Under the pieces are notes generated by a model that searched no databases, was not told where the DNA came from, and saw only the letters and a program-made list of their open reading frames with translations. This document shows, one piece after another, positions 44,484-54,204 of a stretch of 64,000 bases of DNA (position 1 is the first letter of the stretch; every line of letters starts with the position of its first letter). Both the position numbers and the translations under genes were made by a program. The stretch comes from Marinifilum caeruleilacunae (GTDB lineage Bacteria > Bacteroidota > Bacteroidia > Bacteroidales > Marinifilaceae): contig NZ_RZNH01000026.1 in NCBI RefSeq assembly GCF_013141825.1, positions 1 through 64,000 of the forward strand. The letters are read 5' to 3'.

Positions 44484-47345
44484 TTGAGTTCCAAAGTTAA
44501 GAAAGAAATAAAGGGTGTTGAACAGCTCGAAACCGGTAGTGTTGATGTGTTTGGAGCAAGAGTTCACAACCTTAAAAATATAGATGTAAGTATTCCTCGA
44601 AACCAACTTTCGGTGATTACCGGATTAAGTGGTAGTGGGAAATCATCTCTGGCATTCGATACCATTTATGCCGAAGGTCAACGTAGGTATATCGAAACTT
44701 TTTCGGCCTATGCAAGGCAATTTCTGGGTGGTATGGAACGTCCCGATGTGGATAAGATTACTGGCCTAAGCCCTGTAATTTCTATCGAGCAGAAAACTAC
44801 GAATAAAAACCCAAGATCAACAGTGGGAACCATTACCGAACTGTACGATTTCCTTCGTTTGTTATATGCCAGGGCAGGTATTGCCTATTCGTATGAAACA
44901 GGCGAGAAAATGGTGAAGTATACCGATGAGCAAATCATCAACTTGATTCACGAAAAATTCAGCGAAAAAAGAATTTACATTCTTGCTCCTATTGTGAAGG
45001 GTCGTAAGGGACACTACAAGGAGTTGTTTGAGCAAATTCGTCGCAAGGGATTTCTTTATGCCAGGGTAGATGGTGAGATTGTGGAGCTGCTTCACGGTTT
45101 TAAGGTGGATCGATATAAGAATCATGATATTGAAATCCTGATTGACAAGCTGGTTGTAGAAGAAGTAGGAGACAAGAGGTTGAAAGAATCGGTACAAACC
45201 GCAATGAAACATGGTAAAGGGATTACCATGATTCTTGATAAAGACACAGATGAGGTAAAGTACTATAGCCGTTTGTTAATGTGTCCGAGTACGGGTATTT
45301 CCTATAATACGCCAGCTCCGCATAGTTTTTCATTTAACTCACCACATGGTGCATGTCCGAAATGTAAAGGCTTGGGACGTGTAAATGCCATCGATCTTGA
45401 AAAAATTATTCCAGATCAAAGTTTAAGCATACGCGAAGGTGGAATTGTTCCTTTGGGGAAATATAAAAATAGCCTGATATTCTGGCAGCTGGAGGCAATT
45501 GGTCGAAAGTACGATTTCGATATGAATACTCCAATTGAAGGGATTCCAGAGGAAGCATTGAGCATCATTCTCGACGGCTCAAGCGAAACTTTCAAATTGG
45601 AAAATACTCCTTTGGGAGCTTCTTCAAATTACTTCCTGAGTTTTGATGGAGTGATCAAATACATTACCAATCAGGAAAGCAACGGAACATCTAAGAAGGC
45701 AAAAAAATGGGCGGAGCAATTTGTCAAAACGGATGCATGCTCGGCTTGTGGAGGCAAGCGTCTGAAGAAAGAGGCTCTACACTTTAAAATTCATAATAAG
45801 AATATTGCTGAACTGGCTGAAATGGATCTTGGTTTACTGGGTGAATGGTTTCAGAATATAGAACAGCATTTAAACGATAAACAAAAGAAGATTGCTACAG
45901 AAATCCTAAAAGAGATTCGTTCCCGATTGGGCTTTTTGCTTGACGTTGGACTGGAATACCTTTCGCTTAACCGAAGTTCGGTAAGTCTCTCAGGAGGAGA
46001 ATCGCAACGAATTCGCCTGGCCACACAAATTGGATCACAATTGGTAAACGTGCTTTACATTCTTGATGAGCCAAGTATTGGTCTACACCAGCGCGATAAT
46101 GAACGCCTGATTCATTCCTTGCAGCAATTACGAGACTCCGGAAATTCGGTAATCGTAGTTGAGCACGATAAGGACATGATAAAATCGGCTGACTATGTTG
46201 TAGATATGGGACCATTTGCCGGAAAACATGGTGGCGAAATTGTTGTTGCTGGTAATCCCGATGATATTGAAAAGGGAGATAGCCTTACAGCTCAGTACCT
46301 GAATGGTGACCGAAAAATAGAAGTTCCTAAAGAACGAAGAAAAGGCAAAGGGAAGAATATCGATCTGAAGGGATGTACAGGAAATAACCTAAAGAATGTT
46401 GATGTGAGTTTTCCGCTGGGCAAATTTATTTGTGTTACCGGAGTTTCGGGAAGTGGAAAATCGAGTTTGATTAATGGAACCTTACAGCCAATTTTATCAC
46501 AACATTTTTATCGATCGGTGAAAGATCCTCTTCCATACGAAGATCTTGAAGGAATAAAAAATATCGATAAAGTGGTTGAAGTAAACCAGGCACCTTTGGG
46601 TAAAACTCCACGCTCGAATCCTGCTACCTATACCAATGTGTTTGGCGATATTCGTAAGTTGTACGAAAAGTTACCCGAATCTCAAATCAGGGGATATAAA
46701 GCAGGCAGGTTTTCTTTCAATGTAAAAGGAGGAAGATGTGAAACCTGCCAGGGAGCCGGAGTTCGTTCTATCGAAATGAACTTCCTACCCGATGTGTATG
46801 TTCATTGTGACGAATGTAATGGTAAGCGTTACAATCGAGAAACATTGGAGGTGCGTTATAAAGGAAAATCAATTGGTGATGTGTTGGATATGACCATTAA
46901 CCAGGCAGTTGAGTTTTTTGAAAACATTCCGGCCATATTGACCAAATTAAAGGTGTTGCAAGATGTAGGACTGGGCTATGTTACCCTAGGACAGCCATCC
47001 ACAACTCTTTCGGGAGGCGAATCCCAGCGAGTTAAACTGGCTACTGAACTTGCCAAGCGAGACACAGGAAAAACCATGTATATTCTGGATGAACCAACAA
47101 CAGGTTTGCATTTTGAAGACATCAGGGTTTTGTTGGATGTGTTAAACCGTTTGGTTGACAAGGGAAATACGGTGATCGTAATCGAGCATAATATGGATGT
47201 AATTAAAGTTGCCGACCATGTAATTGATATTGGAAAAGAGGGTGGACGAAACGGTGGCGAAATTCTGTTTGAAGGTACGCCCGAGGACTTGGCCAAGTGC
47301 AAAGACTCTTTTACAGCCAGGTTTTTAAAAGAAGAATTAGAATAA
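44484..47345 (+). CDS. uvrA: Excinuclease ABC subunit UvrA
   Basis: This 953-aa protein starts at TTG 44484, since no ATG precedes the conserved N-terminus (VFGARVHNLKNIDVSIPRNQ). It recognises DNA damage in nucleotide excision repair. The two ABC ATPase halves have Walker A motifs GLSGSGKSSLAFDT (about 48) and GVSGSGKSSLING (about 650), signatures LSGGESQRIRLATQ and LSGGESQRVKLATE, and zinc modules CPKCKG, CSACGGKRL and CETCQGAG...CDECNGKRY. Length and domain order are normal. Confidence 0.97.
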   Translation: MSSKVKKEIKGVEQLETGSVDVFGARVHNLKNIDVSIPRNQLSVITGLSGSGKSSLAFDTIYAEGQRRYIETFSAYARQFLGGMERPDVDKITGLSPVISIEQKTTNKNPRSTVGTITELYDFLRLLYARAGIAYSYETGEKMVKYTDEQIINLIHEKFSEKRIYILAPIVKGRKGHYKELFEQIRRKGFLYARVDGEIVELLHGFKVDRYKNHDIEILIDKLVVEEVGDKRLKESVQTAMKHGKGITMILDKDTDEVKYYSRLLMCPSTGISYNTPAPHSFSFNSPHGACPKCKGLGRVNAIDLEKIIPDQSLSIREGGIVPLGKYKNSLIFWQLEAIGRKYDFDMNTPIEGIPEEALSIILDGSSETFKLENTPLGASSNYFLSFDGVIKYITNQESNGTSKKAKKWAEQFVKTDACSACGGKRLKKEALHFKIHNKNIAELAEMDLGLLGEWFQNIEQHLNDKQKKIATEILKEIRSRLGFLLDVGLEYLSLNRSSVSLSGGESQRIRLATQIGSQLVNVLYILDEPSIGLHQRDNERLIHSLQQLRDSGNSVIVVEHDKDMIKSADYVVDMGPFAGKHGGEIVVAGNPDDIEKGDSLTAQYLNGDRKIEVPKERRKGKGKNIDLKGCTGNNLKNVDVSFPLGKFICVTGVSGSGKSSLINGTLQPILSQHFYRSVKDPLPYEDLEGIKNIDKVVEVNQAPLGKTPRSNPATYTNVFGDIRKLYEKLPESQIRGYKAGRFSFNVKGGRCETCQGAGVRSIEMNFLPDVYVHCDECNGKRYNRETLEVRYKGKSIGDVLDMTINQAVEFFENIPAILTKLKVLQDVGLGYVTLGQPSTTLSGGESQRVKLATELAKRDTGKTMYILDEPTTGLHFEDIRVLLDVLNRLVDKGNTVIVIEHNMDVIKVADHVIDIGKEGGRNGGEILFEGTPEDLAKCKDSFTARFLKEELE

Positions 47346-47353
47346 AATATTTC

Positions 47354-47378
47354 AAATCCCCGAAAGGGGATTTTTTTT
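47354..47378 (+). terminator. Intrinsic terminator after uvrA
   Basis: AATCCCC-GAAA-GGGGATT is a stable GAAA tetraloop hairpin followed by eight T. Confidence 0.94.
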
Positions 47379-47497
47379 GCACAATATTTTTCCCTGATTA
47401 AGAAAATTTAAGATTTTCGAAGAAGACTGATATAGCATAATTATTATCTTTATATAGCTGTCTCGAATTCATGAGAGAGTCCTAAAATCTACAGTTC

Positions 47498-49165
47498 ATG
47501 GGGAAATTAATAGATATTTATTTTGAAGATCTTGACGAAAAGAGATCTTATGCCGTTGGTACTGATTTACAAACCATTTTGTCGGATGTTGATATAAAAT
47601 TGAACGGTCCGGTTCTGGGTGCCATGGTAAATAATAAGGTGAAAGAACTTACCTACGAAATATATAAGCCAAAAAGTATTCGATTTGTAGACCTTACACA
47701 TCCGGCCGGTCGAAGAATGTATATTCGTTCCTTGTGCTTTGTGTTGTATAAGGCGGTGAGAGATTTGTATCCGGGAACTGGTTTTAGATTAGAACATTCT
47801 ATATCTAATGGATTGTATTGCAGGTTAACCGATAAAAATATCATGCTTACGCCCAGGGATATTGATGTGATTAAGGAGCGAATGCAAGAAATTATAGCTG
47901 CTGACATGCCATTTATCCGCGAGGAAATCGAGACGGAGAAAGCCATTGAAATATTCGAAAATCAAGGATTGAAGGAGAAAACCGGCTTGTTTAAAACCAG
48001 GGGAAACCTGTATACTTCGGTTTATCATTTGAGCGATTGTGCTGACTATTTCTACGGATTTCTTGTTCCATCAACAGGAGTGTTGAAGGTTTTCGATTTG
48101 CAACATTTTTATCGTGGAATGCTCCTGATGAGTCCCAAAAGAGATGAGCCTTCGGTTGTGGAAGAGCGAATCGAGCAGGAGAAAATGTTGAAGGTTTTTA
48201 GTGAGTACAAAAGGTGGGGCAAGGTATTGAATATTTCAAATGTTGGTGATCTGAACCGATATGTAGCCGAGGATAATATTTCCGAAATGATTAAAATATC
48301 GGAGGCTTTGCATGAGAAAAAGATTTCTCAGATTGCAGATAAGATCAGGAAGCACAGAAAAAGAGTAAAGTTGATTTTGATATCAGGGCCATCTTCGTCT
48401 GGTAAAACCACTTTTGGTAAGAGATTGGCAATACAATTGAAAGTTGCAGGCCTAAGTCCGGTAAACCTTTCGATGGATAACTATTTTGTGAACCGTGAAC
48501 TTACACCACGAGATGAGAATGGTGATTATGACTTTGAAGTTTTGGAAGCTTTGGATGTTCAGTTATTCAATCAGAACCTGGTTGATTTAATGGATGGAAA
48601 AGAGGTGGAATTGCCAAAATTCTCTTTTGAAACAGGTCAGAGGTATTACGATGGTGAGAAATTAAAAATCAACGATAAGCAGGTGTTGGTGGTTGAAGGA
48701 ATTCATGCGCTAAATCCTGGCCTTACTCCATTAATTGCAGATGAAGCGAAATATAGAATATACATTTCTGCTTTGACTTCGATTTCCATTGATGGTCATA
48801 ACAGAATCCCTTCTACCGATAATCGCTTAATCAGAAGAATTGTGCGCGATTACAAATATCGAAATTATAGTGCATCGGATACCATTAGCCGTTGGCCTAG
48901 TGTTCGTCGTGGCGAACTAAGAAATATTTTTCCACACCAGGAACAGGCTGATGTAATGTTTAATTCCGCTTTGCCATACGAGTTGGGTGTTTTGAAAAGA
49001 TTTGCAGAGCCAATATTGAAAGAAGTTCAGCCAAATCAGCCAGAGTACTCAGAGGCAAACCGACTTCTGAAATTCTTTAGTTATTTCTTGCCAATTTCAC
49101 CGGAAGAGATTCCACCTACATCTTTGATGAGGGAATTTCTGGGAGGAAGTACCTTCGATTATTAA
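47498..49165 (+). CDS. Uridine kinase-like nucleoside kinase
   Basis: This 555-aa protein joins a TGS/threonyl-tRNA synthetase-like N-terminal section (residues 1-190, with HLSDCADYFYGFLVP) to a uridine kinase-type P-loop domain (about 285-480: LILISGPSSSGKTTFGKRLAIQL, LSMDNYFVNRELTPRDENG, VVEGIHALNPGL, RIVRDYKYRN). This architecture is typical of Bacteroidota nucleoside kinases. It probably phosphorylates uridine or a related nucleoside; specificity is not proven. It is transcribed alone after the uvrA terminator. Confidence 0.92.
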   Translation: MGKLIDIYFEDLDEKRSYAVGTDLQTILSDVDIKLNGPVLGAMVNNKVKELTYEIYKPKSIRFVDLTHPAGRRMYIRSLCFVLYKAVRDLYPGTGFRLEHSISNGLYCRLTDKNIMLTPRDIDVIKERMQEIIAADMPFIREEIETEKAIEIFENQGLKEKTGLFKTRGNLYTSVYHLSDCADYFYGFLVPSTGVLKVFDLQHFYRGMLLMSPKRDEPSVVEERIEQEKMLKVFSEYKRWGKVLNISNVGDLNRYVAEDNISEMIKISEALHEKKISQIADKIRKHRKRVKLILISGPSSSGKTTFGKRLAIQLKVAGLSPVNLSMDNYFVNRELTPRDENGDYDFEVLEALDVQLFNQNLVDLMDGKEVELPKFSFETGQRYYDGEKLKINDKQVLVVEGIHALNPGLTPLIADEAKYRIYISALTSISIDGHNRIPSTDNRLIRRIVRDYKYRNYSASDTISRWPSVRRGELRNIFPHQEQADVMFNSALPYELGVLKRFAEPILKEVQPNQPEYSEANRLLKFFSYFLPISPEEIPPTSLMREFLGGSTFDY

Positions 49166-49478
49166 TCGTAGTGAGGTGATTAGATTGTTAATAACTTTTT
49201 AAGCTGTTTATATCAATCCTGTTTTTGCTGTTAATATCTCATTCGGCAGAGACAGGATTTTCTAGTTATTAACAGTTGTGTATTAGTAAATATGGGGTAC
49301 GACAAGATTATTAACAAATTATCAACACTGTTGAAAACTTGTTAATTACTTGTTGGTAAGTAGGCGAGCATTAGAAAGCCCGAATCCTGAGAAACGGGCT
49401 GCAAATATAGAAGAAAATATCTTTGGTTTGAAAGTTGTAGGAGAGATTTTTTCGAAAAAAAATCGTGAGAATTGCTAA
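49166..49478. other. Gene-free stretch with DnaA-box-like 9-mers
   Basis: TTATTAACA occurs at 49266-49274 and 49308-49316, its complement at 49186-49194, and TTATCAACA at 49319-49327, each one or two mismatches from the DnaA box TTATCCACA. Additional weaker copies (TGTTAATAT near 49229, TGTTGAAAA near 49329, TGTTAATTA and TGTTGGTAA near 49340-49360) occur in the same AT-rich gap. Two of the best are 11 bases apart. A hairpin AGCCCG...CGGGCT (49377-49400) at the right end would suit the minus-strand smpB transcript. Flanking genes converge on this gap, so an origin is uncertain. Confidence 0.45.
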
Positions 49479-49925
49479 CTATCTCTTCATCATACGATCT
49501 ATCTCTCTCTTGTGATCTTTTTGTTTTAAACTTTCTCTCTTGTCGTAGTGTTTTTTACCTCTGCAAAGGGCAATTTCCATTTTTGCAAAACCCCTTTCGT
49601 TTATAAAAAGACGAACTGGAACAATAGTCAGGCCCGATTCTTTTGTTTTTCTGTCAAGCTTGTTTAGCTCCTTACGATTTAAAAGAAGTTTTCTTTCTCT
49701 CTTCTCTTCGTGGTTGTAATAAGAACCAAATTTGTACTCCGAAATGTGCATTCCAACAACGTATAGCTCGTTTCGGGTAAAATAGCAATACGAATCTACC
49801 AAACTTGCTTTTCCAGCGCGTATCGATTTTATTTCGGTGCCAAAAAGCTGAATCCCCGCTACAAATTTCTCAATAAATTCGTACTCGAAGCTTGCCCTTT
49901 TATTTCTGATGTTAATATTCTGCAT
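49479..49925 (-). CDS. smpB: SsrA-binding protein SmpB
   Basis: This 148-aa protein is the tmRNA partner in trans-translation. Diagnostic parts are [44 protein letters not shown], the aromatic-rich [16 protein letters not shown] and [20 protein letters not shown], and the basic C-terminal tail [10 protein letters not shown]. Length is normal. The tmRNA gene itself is not found in the window. Confidence 0.96.
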   Translation of the reverse strand: MQNINIRNKRASFEYEFIEKFVAGIQLFGTEIKSIRAGKASLVDSYCYFTRNELYVVGMHISEYKFGSYYNHEEKRERKLLLNRKELNKLDRKTKESGLTIVPVRLFINERGFAKMEIALCRGKKHYDKRESLKQKDHKREIDRMMKR

Positions 49926-49958
49926 CGTATAATCTTAAATTCAATGCAAATTTAGTAT

Positions 49959-50588
49959 TTAAATTGTTAATGGAAACCTGAACAGAATTGAAAACAACCT
50001 TTCGAAGATTAGCGGTAGTACAAGTATAAGAAGACTGGCCATAACGGTAAAGCCAGGTCTTTTGTTATTTGCAATCGGAAGAATCGAAGATGTTCCCAGC
50101 CATAAAATCCTGATAAAGTATAATTCTAAAAGGAGACAAATCTGATTTAAAAATGAGAATGGACTGAATAATTGCGCAATGCCATGAAAAATACAAAATA
50201 CCGATGCGCTGTAAATTACCAGCTTAAAAACCACTTCGGCTTTAATCGACAACTGGAAATTGGGCGATAACAGTACAATTAATTTTGCAGCACAAAACAA
50301 ACCCAGGTTTAAGGCTAAAAAATCAACAAAAAATTTAGCCACCGATACCCATACTTCTTTTGTATGAATGTAAGTACCTCCAGCAGCAATTATGGCACAA
50401 ATTGCAATCACCGGGAAAGCAAAATTCCTAAATAGCTCTTTGGTAGTAGAGCTTTCGGGAGCAATTCGTTCCCATTCTCTTTTGGGTGTAAGTAGCAGAT
50501 TACGTGTTCGAAAGAGTGAATTCAAAACACCTTTTGAATTGTATTCCATTTGTGAATCGTCTTGTTTGATGCTTTCAAAATTAAACAA
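49959..50588 (-). CDS. Yip1-like multi-pass membrane protein A
   Basis: This protein of about 209 aa has five hydrophobic segments after a polar N-terminus; a later ATG (near residue 14) is also possible. The opening FRTRNLLLTPKREWERIAPE is typical of bacterial Yip1-domain proteins, which carry a W/E-rich motif before the first helix. Function is unknown. A second Yip1-like gene lies 55 bases upstream in the same direction; the two share layout and the motif SP/TPK/EKEW but little sequence. Confidence 0.8.
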   Translation of the reverse strand: MFNFESIKQDDSQMEYNSKGVLNSLFRTRNLLLTPKREWERIAPESSTTKELFRNFAFPVIAICAIIAAGGTYIHTKEVWVSVAKFFVDFLALNLGLFCAAKLIVLLSPNFQLSIKAEVVFKLVIYSASVFCIFHGIAQLFSPFSFLNQICLLLELYFIRILWLGTSSILPIANNKRPGFTVMASLLILVLPLIFERLFSILFRFPLTI

Positions 50589-50642
50589 GTTTTTAAAATA
50601 GTAAAGAAGTTATGATATTTTAGAATTGATTTAGACTACTTT

Positions 50643-51218
50643 TTAAAAGCCTAAAAAGTTCGCAGTTCCGATAAATATCGCACCAAAAATGGCATAAACA
50701 GAAAGTAAACCGATTAGGATGAAAGTAAAGTAACCAGATCTTCTTCTGTCGGGCACATTAAGAATTGGCGTAATTCCTTTGTAAAGAATGTAAAAACTGT
50801 ACAAGCTAAAAATGGTTAGATAGTTTATTACGGGGAAAAGAAATGCAATTGAGTTGAATAAAAAACCCGGAGTGTAAGAAAATGCCACCAAGAGTAATGC
50901 CCTTGAAAATCGTTCTTTTTTATTTGGCATTACAGCAAAAGGGTGCACCACAAAAGCCGAAACGTAGATGGAAAGAATGGAGAGAACAAATGTTGTAATT
51001 GCCGAAAAGAAAAACATATTGGTATGCTCGCTTGCATTCTTTTCGAAGAGAAGAAAACCAATAAAATTACAGACTGACATAAGCAAAGCCAATGGAATTA
51101 CCAGAATTGCCAAAAGTCGGGTGTTGCTTATTTTAGCTTGATCAAGAATTCTTAGCCATTCTTTTTCGGGAGATATCAGTAGACGAAAAATGTGTTTGTA
51201 GGTAGTAAGTATGGTCAT
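50643..51218 (-). CDS. Yip1-like multi-pass membrane protein B
   Basis: This 191-aa protein has five hydrophobic segments and the motif LLISPEKEWLRILDQ at the start, matching the N-terminal motif of the next gene. The segment FAVMPNKKERFSRALLLVAFSYTPGFLFN is a common Yip1 feature. It is likely co-transcribed with protein A. No function is known for this bacterial group. Confidence 0.8.
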   Translation of the reverse strand: MTILTTYKHIFRLLISPEKEWLRILDQAKISNTRLLAILVIPLALLMSVCNFIGFLLFEKNASEHTNMFFFSAITTFVLSILSIYVSAFVVHPFAVMPNKKERFSRALLLVAFSYTPGFLFNSIAFLFPVINYLTIFSLYSFYILYKGITPILNVPDRRRSGYFTFILIGLLSVYAIFGAIFIGTANFLGF

Positions 51219-51368
51219 ATTGATTGTGTGGTTAGTGAAATCAAAAAACTTAAAGTAATTTTGTTGCCGAAATCAAAAGTTTCGACCTATTTAAGATAGG
51301 CATTATCCTGATAATGAAAAATCAGATGTTGAAAAACTTCTGGATGTTTCGATTTATAGTTTACAATT

Positions 51369-52283
51369 ATGCAATACAATTTATTGGTAGTTCTGGGTGC
51401 TACTGCAACGGGTAAAACAAGTTTGGCAGTAAATTTGGCTAAAGATTTTAATGGTGAAATTATTAGTGCAGATTCGCGTCAGATTTATAGAGGAATGGAC
51501 CTGGGAACAGGAAAAGATATAGAGGAGTATGTTGTCGATGGTGTTGAGATTCCATATCATTTAATCGATATTGCCGATGCTGGATACAAATACAATGTAT
51601 TTGAGTTTCAGCAGGATTTTGTGAAGGCTTTTGAAGAGATTAGTGCAAGGAAAAGATTGCCGGTTGTTTGTGGTGGAACGGGTATGTATCTCGAGGCAGT
51701 ACTGAAGGGATATAAGTTAATTGCAGTTCCAAAAGATCAGGGCTTTAGAGACGAAATGGAGAAAAAATCCATTGATGAATTGGAAGAAATTCTTCGTTCT
51801 TATAAAGATTTGCACAATACCAGCGACCTTGAAACCAGGAAAAGAGCCATCAGAGCTATTGAAATTGAGCGCTATTATGCTGCAAATCCGCAAATCGATA
51901 TGGAATACCCTGAGATGAATCCACTTCTTGTTGGTATAAAATTCGATAGGGAGAGCCGCAGAGACAGAATTAGCCTTCGATTAAAAGAGCGCTTGAAATC
52001 GGGCATGGTTGAAGAAGTGGAGAGTTTGTTAAAATCTGGAGTGTCTGCCGAAGATTTGATTTATTACGGATTGGAGTACAAGTTTTTAACCCAATATGTA
52101 ACCGGGCAAATTACTTACGATGAAATGTACTCTGGTTTGGAAATAGCCATCCATCAATTTGCCAAGCGCCAAATGACCTGGTTCAGGAAAATGGAACGAA
52201 GTGGCAGTAATATACATTGGCTAGATGGGTACATGCCACTCGATGAAAAAATTGCCCAGGTCAAAGAGTGGTTCAACGGCTAA
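51369..52283 (+). CDS. miaA: tRNA dimethylallyltransferase MiaA
   Basis: This 304-aa P-loop enzyme adds the dimethylallyl group to A37 of tRNAs reading codons starting with U. Motifs: VVLGATATGKTSLAVNLA, the D-loop IISADSRQIYRGMDLGTGK, PYHLIDIADAGYKYNVFEFQ, VVCGGTGMYLEAVLKG, and AKRQMTWFRKMERSG near the C-terminus. Its 3' end overlaps the convergent hydrolase gene by 4 bases. Confidence 0.94.
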   Translation: MQYNLLVVLGATATGKTSLAVNLAKDFNGEIISADSRQIYRGMDLGTGKDIEEYVVDGVEIPYHLIDIADAGYKYNVFEFQQDFVKAFEEISARKRLPVVCGGTGMYLEAVLKGYKLIAVPKDQGFRDEMEKKSIDELEEILRSYKDLHNTSDLETRKRAIRAIEIERYYAANPQIDMEYPEMNPLLVGIKFDRESRRDRISLRLKERLKSGMVEEVESLLKSGVSAEDLIYYGLEYKFLTQYVTGQITYDEMYSGLEIAIHQFAKRQMTWFRKMERSGSNIHWLDGYMPLDEKIAQVKEWFNG

Positions 52284-52915
52284 GCCAAATACTCAATTAC
52301 CTTCTCGTAAGTAATGCGTGTAATGCCTAAATCATCCCATTTGTCAAATGGTAATGGGATGTTGGGTAGTTCTTTAATAGCATCTTCAATTACATATACT
52401 TTTAGTCCTCTTTCGGCAAGTCCAACTGCTGCACAATCGACACACACATTTGTGGTAACTCCGTACACAAATACAGTTGTTGGGTTAATTTGCTTGAGTA
52501 GGCTATAAGTGTTTGGATTGCCTTCAAAAACATCAAAAGCATCTTTGCGGATAATAATGTTGCGTGATTTTGCAGCTTCACTTAATTCGGTTTCATTATA
52601 GATTTTATTCCATAGGATTTCAGGACATATTTCTTTCGGCCTGGTTTCGTTAATGTATTCGGCTCCAATAGAATTTGCCATGCAATGCTCAGGGAAAGTG
52701 TTTACAAAATCGGGATTTGCAGAAAGTTCGGCAGAATTGCTGTAATGGTAATCTGCAGTGTTAATTACCTGTATGTTATTGAAGTCTGCCAGCTTTGTAA
52801 TTGCTTCTAAAGTAGGCTGGATTTCTTCAGCACCTGGAGCGTAAAGTTTTCCATCAGGACTCATGAAATCTATCTGAGTATCAACATTCCAAAACAAGAT
52901 GTCTTTTGTAAACAT
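52280..52915 (-). CDS. Isochorismatase-family hydrolase (nicotinamidase-like)
   Basis: This protein of about 211 aa starts at ATG 52915 (MFTKDILFWNVDTQIDFM); the upstream extension is unlikely. It shows the catalytic Asp (WNVDTQIDF), metal ligands Asp/His in TADYHYSNSAE, and nucleophile Cys in VTTNVCVDCAAVGLAERG, as in PncA nicotinamidases, which make nicotinate from nicotinamide. Divergence from classical PncA leaves cysteine hydrolase with other amide substrates possible. Confidence 0.85.
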   Translation of the reverse strand: MFTKDILFWNVDTQIDFMSPDGKLYAPGAEEIQPTLEAITKLADFNNIQVINTADYHYSNSAELSANPDFVNTFPEHCMANSIGAEYINETRPKEICPEILWNKIYNETELSEAAKSRNIIIRKDAFDVFEGNPNTYSLLKQINPTTVFVYGVTTNVCVDCAAVGLAERGLKVYVIEDAIKELPNIPLPFDKWDDLGITRITYEKVIEYLA

Positions 52916-53107
52916 ATTTGTAAGTCTTTCGTTTTTATAAAAATACAAATGAATTGCCCCTCCTCAAAATGATGAAGAACTGCTTGTATAAAGATATCGG
53001 AAAATTAAGGCTTTTTGTCATGGATTTTGCACTCGATAACGAATATATTTCATTCTGCTAAGGATCTTTTCTAATTTAAATTTTGAAATCAGACACAAAC
53101 ACAATAA

Positions 53108-54199
53108 ATGAATAACATAAGAAAGATATCCCGTAGCCGGATTATTTATCATATACTTTTTTGGGTGGTTGCAGCCGTCTTTTGGCTATTGACCATGTTT
53201 GTTGCAAGCAATTTTAAAAATATCCTAAAGATCGAACCGGTTTTAATGACCCTGGTTTTTAATCTTTGTTTTGCAACCGCAGTATACATTAACCTCTTGA
53301 TTTTAATCCCTTACCTGTTTAAAAGAGAACGATTTGTTTTGTATGTCTTATCGGTTCTTGGAGTAATATCGCTCGCAGCTTTTGTGATTGATTTTTTGCT
53401 GGTGTACCCACTCAATTCCTTTGTCCAGGGAGAGCAGTATTTTGAAGAGTTAACATTTATGGTATGGGTTAATTTTGCATTTTTTACGCTAATCTATATT
53501 GTAATTACCACATTTTTGTCGATGACCAGAGAGCTGATTTTGCTGCAAAAAGTAACCTCAAAGTTTCAGGATATTGAGAGAGAAAAACTGGAAGCAGAAC
53601 TAAAAGCACTGAAGGCTCAGATTAACCCACATTTTCTATTTAATACATTAAATAATTTGTATTCACTTACGCTCGATAAATCGGATAAAGCTCCAAATTT
53701 GGTATTAAAATTGTCCGATATGATGAGGTACATTTTATATGAGTGTAATGATAGGTATGTGTTTGTGGATAAGGAGCTTGAGTTTATTCGTAATTATTTG
53801 GATTTACAAAAAATCAGGCTGGATGATACCATTCCGGTAAGCATCCATGTAAAAGGAAGTGCATCGCAAAATAAAATTGCACCATTGTTGTTTGAGCCTT
53901 TAATCGAAAATGCATTTAAGCATGGTGCATATGGGAAGAATAATAATGGATTTGTTGATATTCTGTTTAATTTTGAAGAAAAGGATAAGATGGAGTTATC
54001 AATCGAGAATAGATTTGATGACAAATGGCAGGATGAAGAGCGAAAAGAAAAAGGAATTGGAATCAAAAATGTTACTCGTAGATTAGAGTTGTTGTACCCG
54101 GAAAAACACAATTTAAATATCTCAAAGCAGGAAGATCTATTTAAAGTGAACCTGCAAATTGATTTATCGGAACAACATGCAAACTTTAACAAAAAATAA
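53108..54199 (+). CDS. LytS-family sensor histidine kinase
   Basis: This 363-aa kinase has four N-terminal hydrophobic segments (residues about 12-140), a short coiled linker, and a His_kinase core with the phosphoacceptor region LKALKAQINPHFLFNTLNNLYSLTL, then the ATP-binding domain with LFEPLIENAFKHGAYG and KGIGIKNVTRRLELLYP. There is no separate extracellular sensor domain, so the signal is probably sensed in or near the membrane. It ends 5 bases before the response regulator gene, forming a two-gene operon. Confidence 0.94.
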   Translation: MNNIRKISRSRIIYHILFWVVAAVFWLLTMFVASNFKNILKIEPVLMTLVFNLCFATAVYINLLILIPYLFKRERFVLYVLSVLGVISLAAFVIDFLLVYPLNSFVQGEQYFEELTFMVWVNFAFFTLIYIVITTFLSMTRELILLQKVTSKFQDIEREKLEAELKALKAQINPHFLFNTLNNLYSLTLDKSDKAPNLVLKLSDMMRYILYECNDRYVFVDKELEFIRNYLDLQKIRLDDTIPVSIHVKGSASQNKIAPLLFEPLIENAFKHGAYGKNNNGFVDILFNFEEKDKMELSIENRFDDKWQDEERKEKGIGIKNVTRRLELLYPEKHNLNISKQEDLFKVNLQIDLSEQHANFNKK

Positions 54200-54204
54200 T
54201 ACAC

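Noticed and set aside
49166..49478. Calling the DnaA-like 9-mer cluster the chromosomal origin
   Set aside because: Genes on both sides point toward the gap, there is no dnaA, dnaN or rpmH nearby and skew cannot be computed here; kept only as a candidate site.
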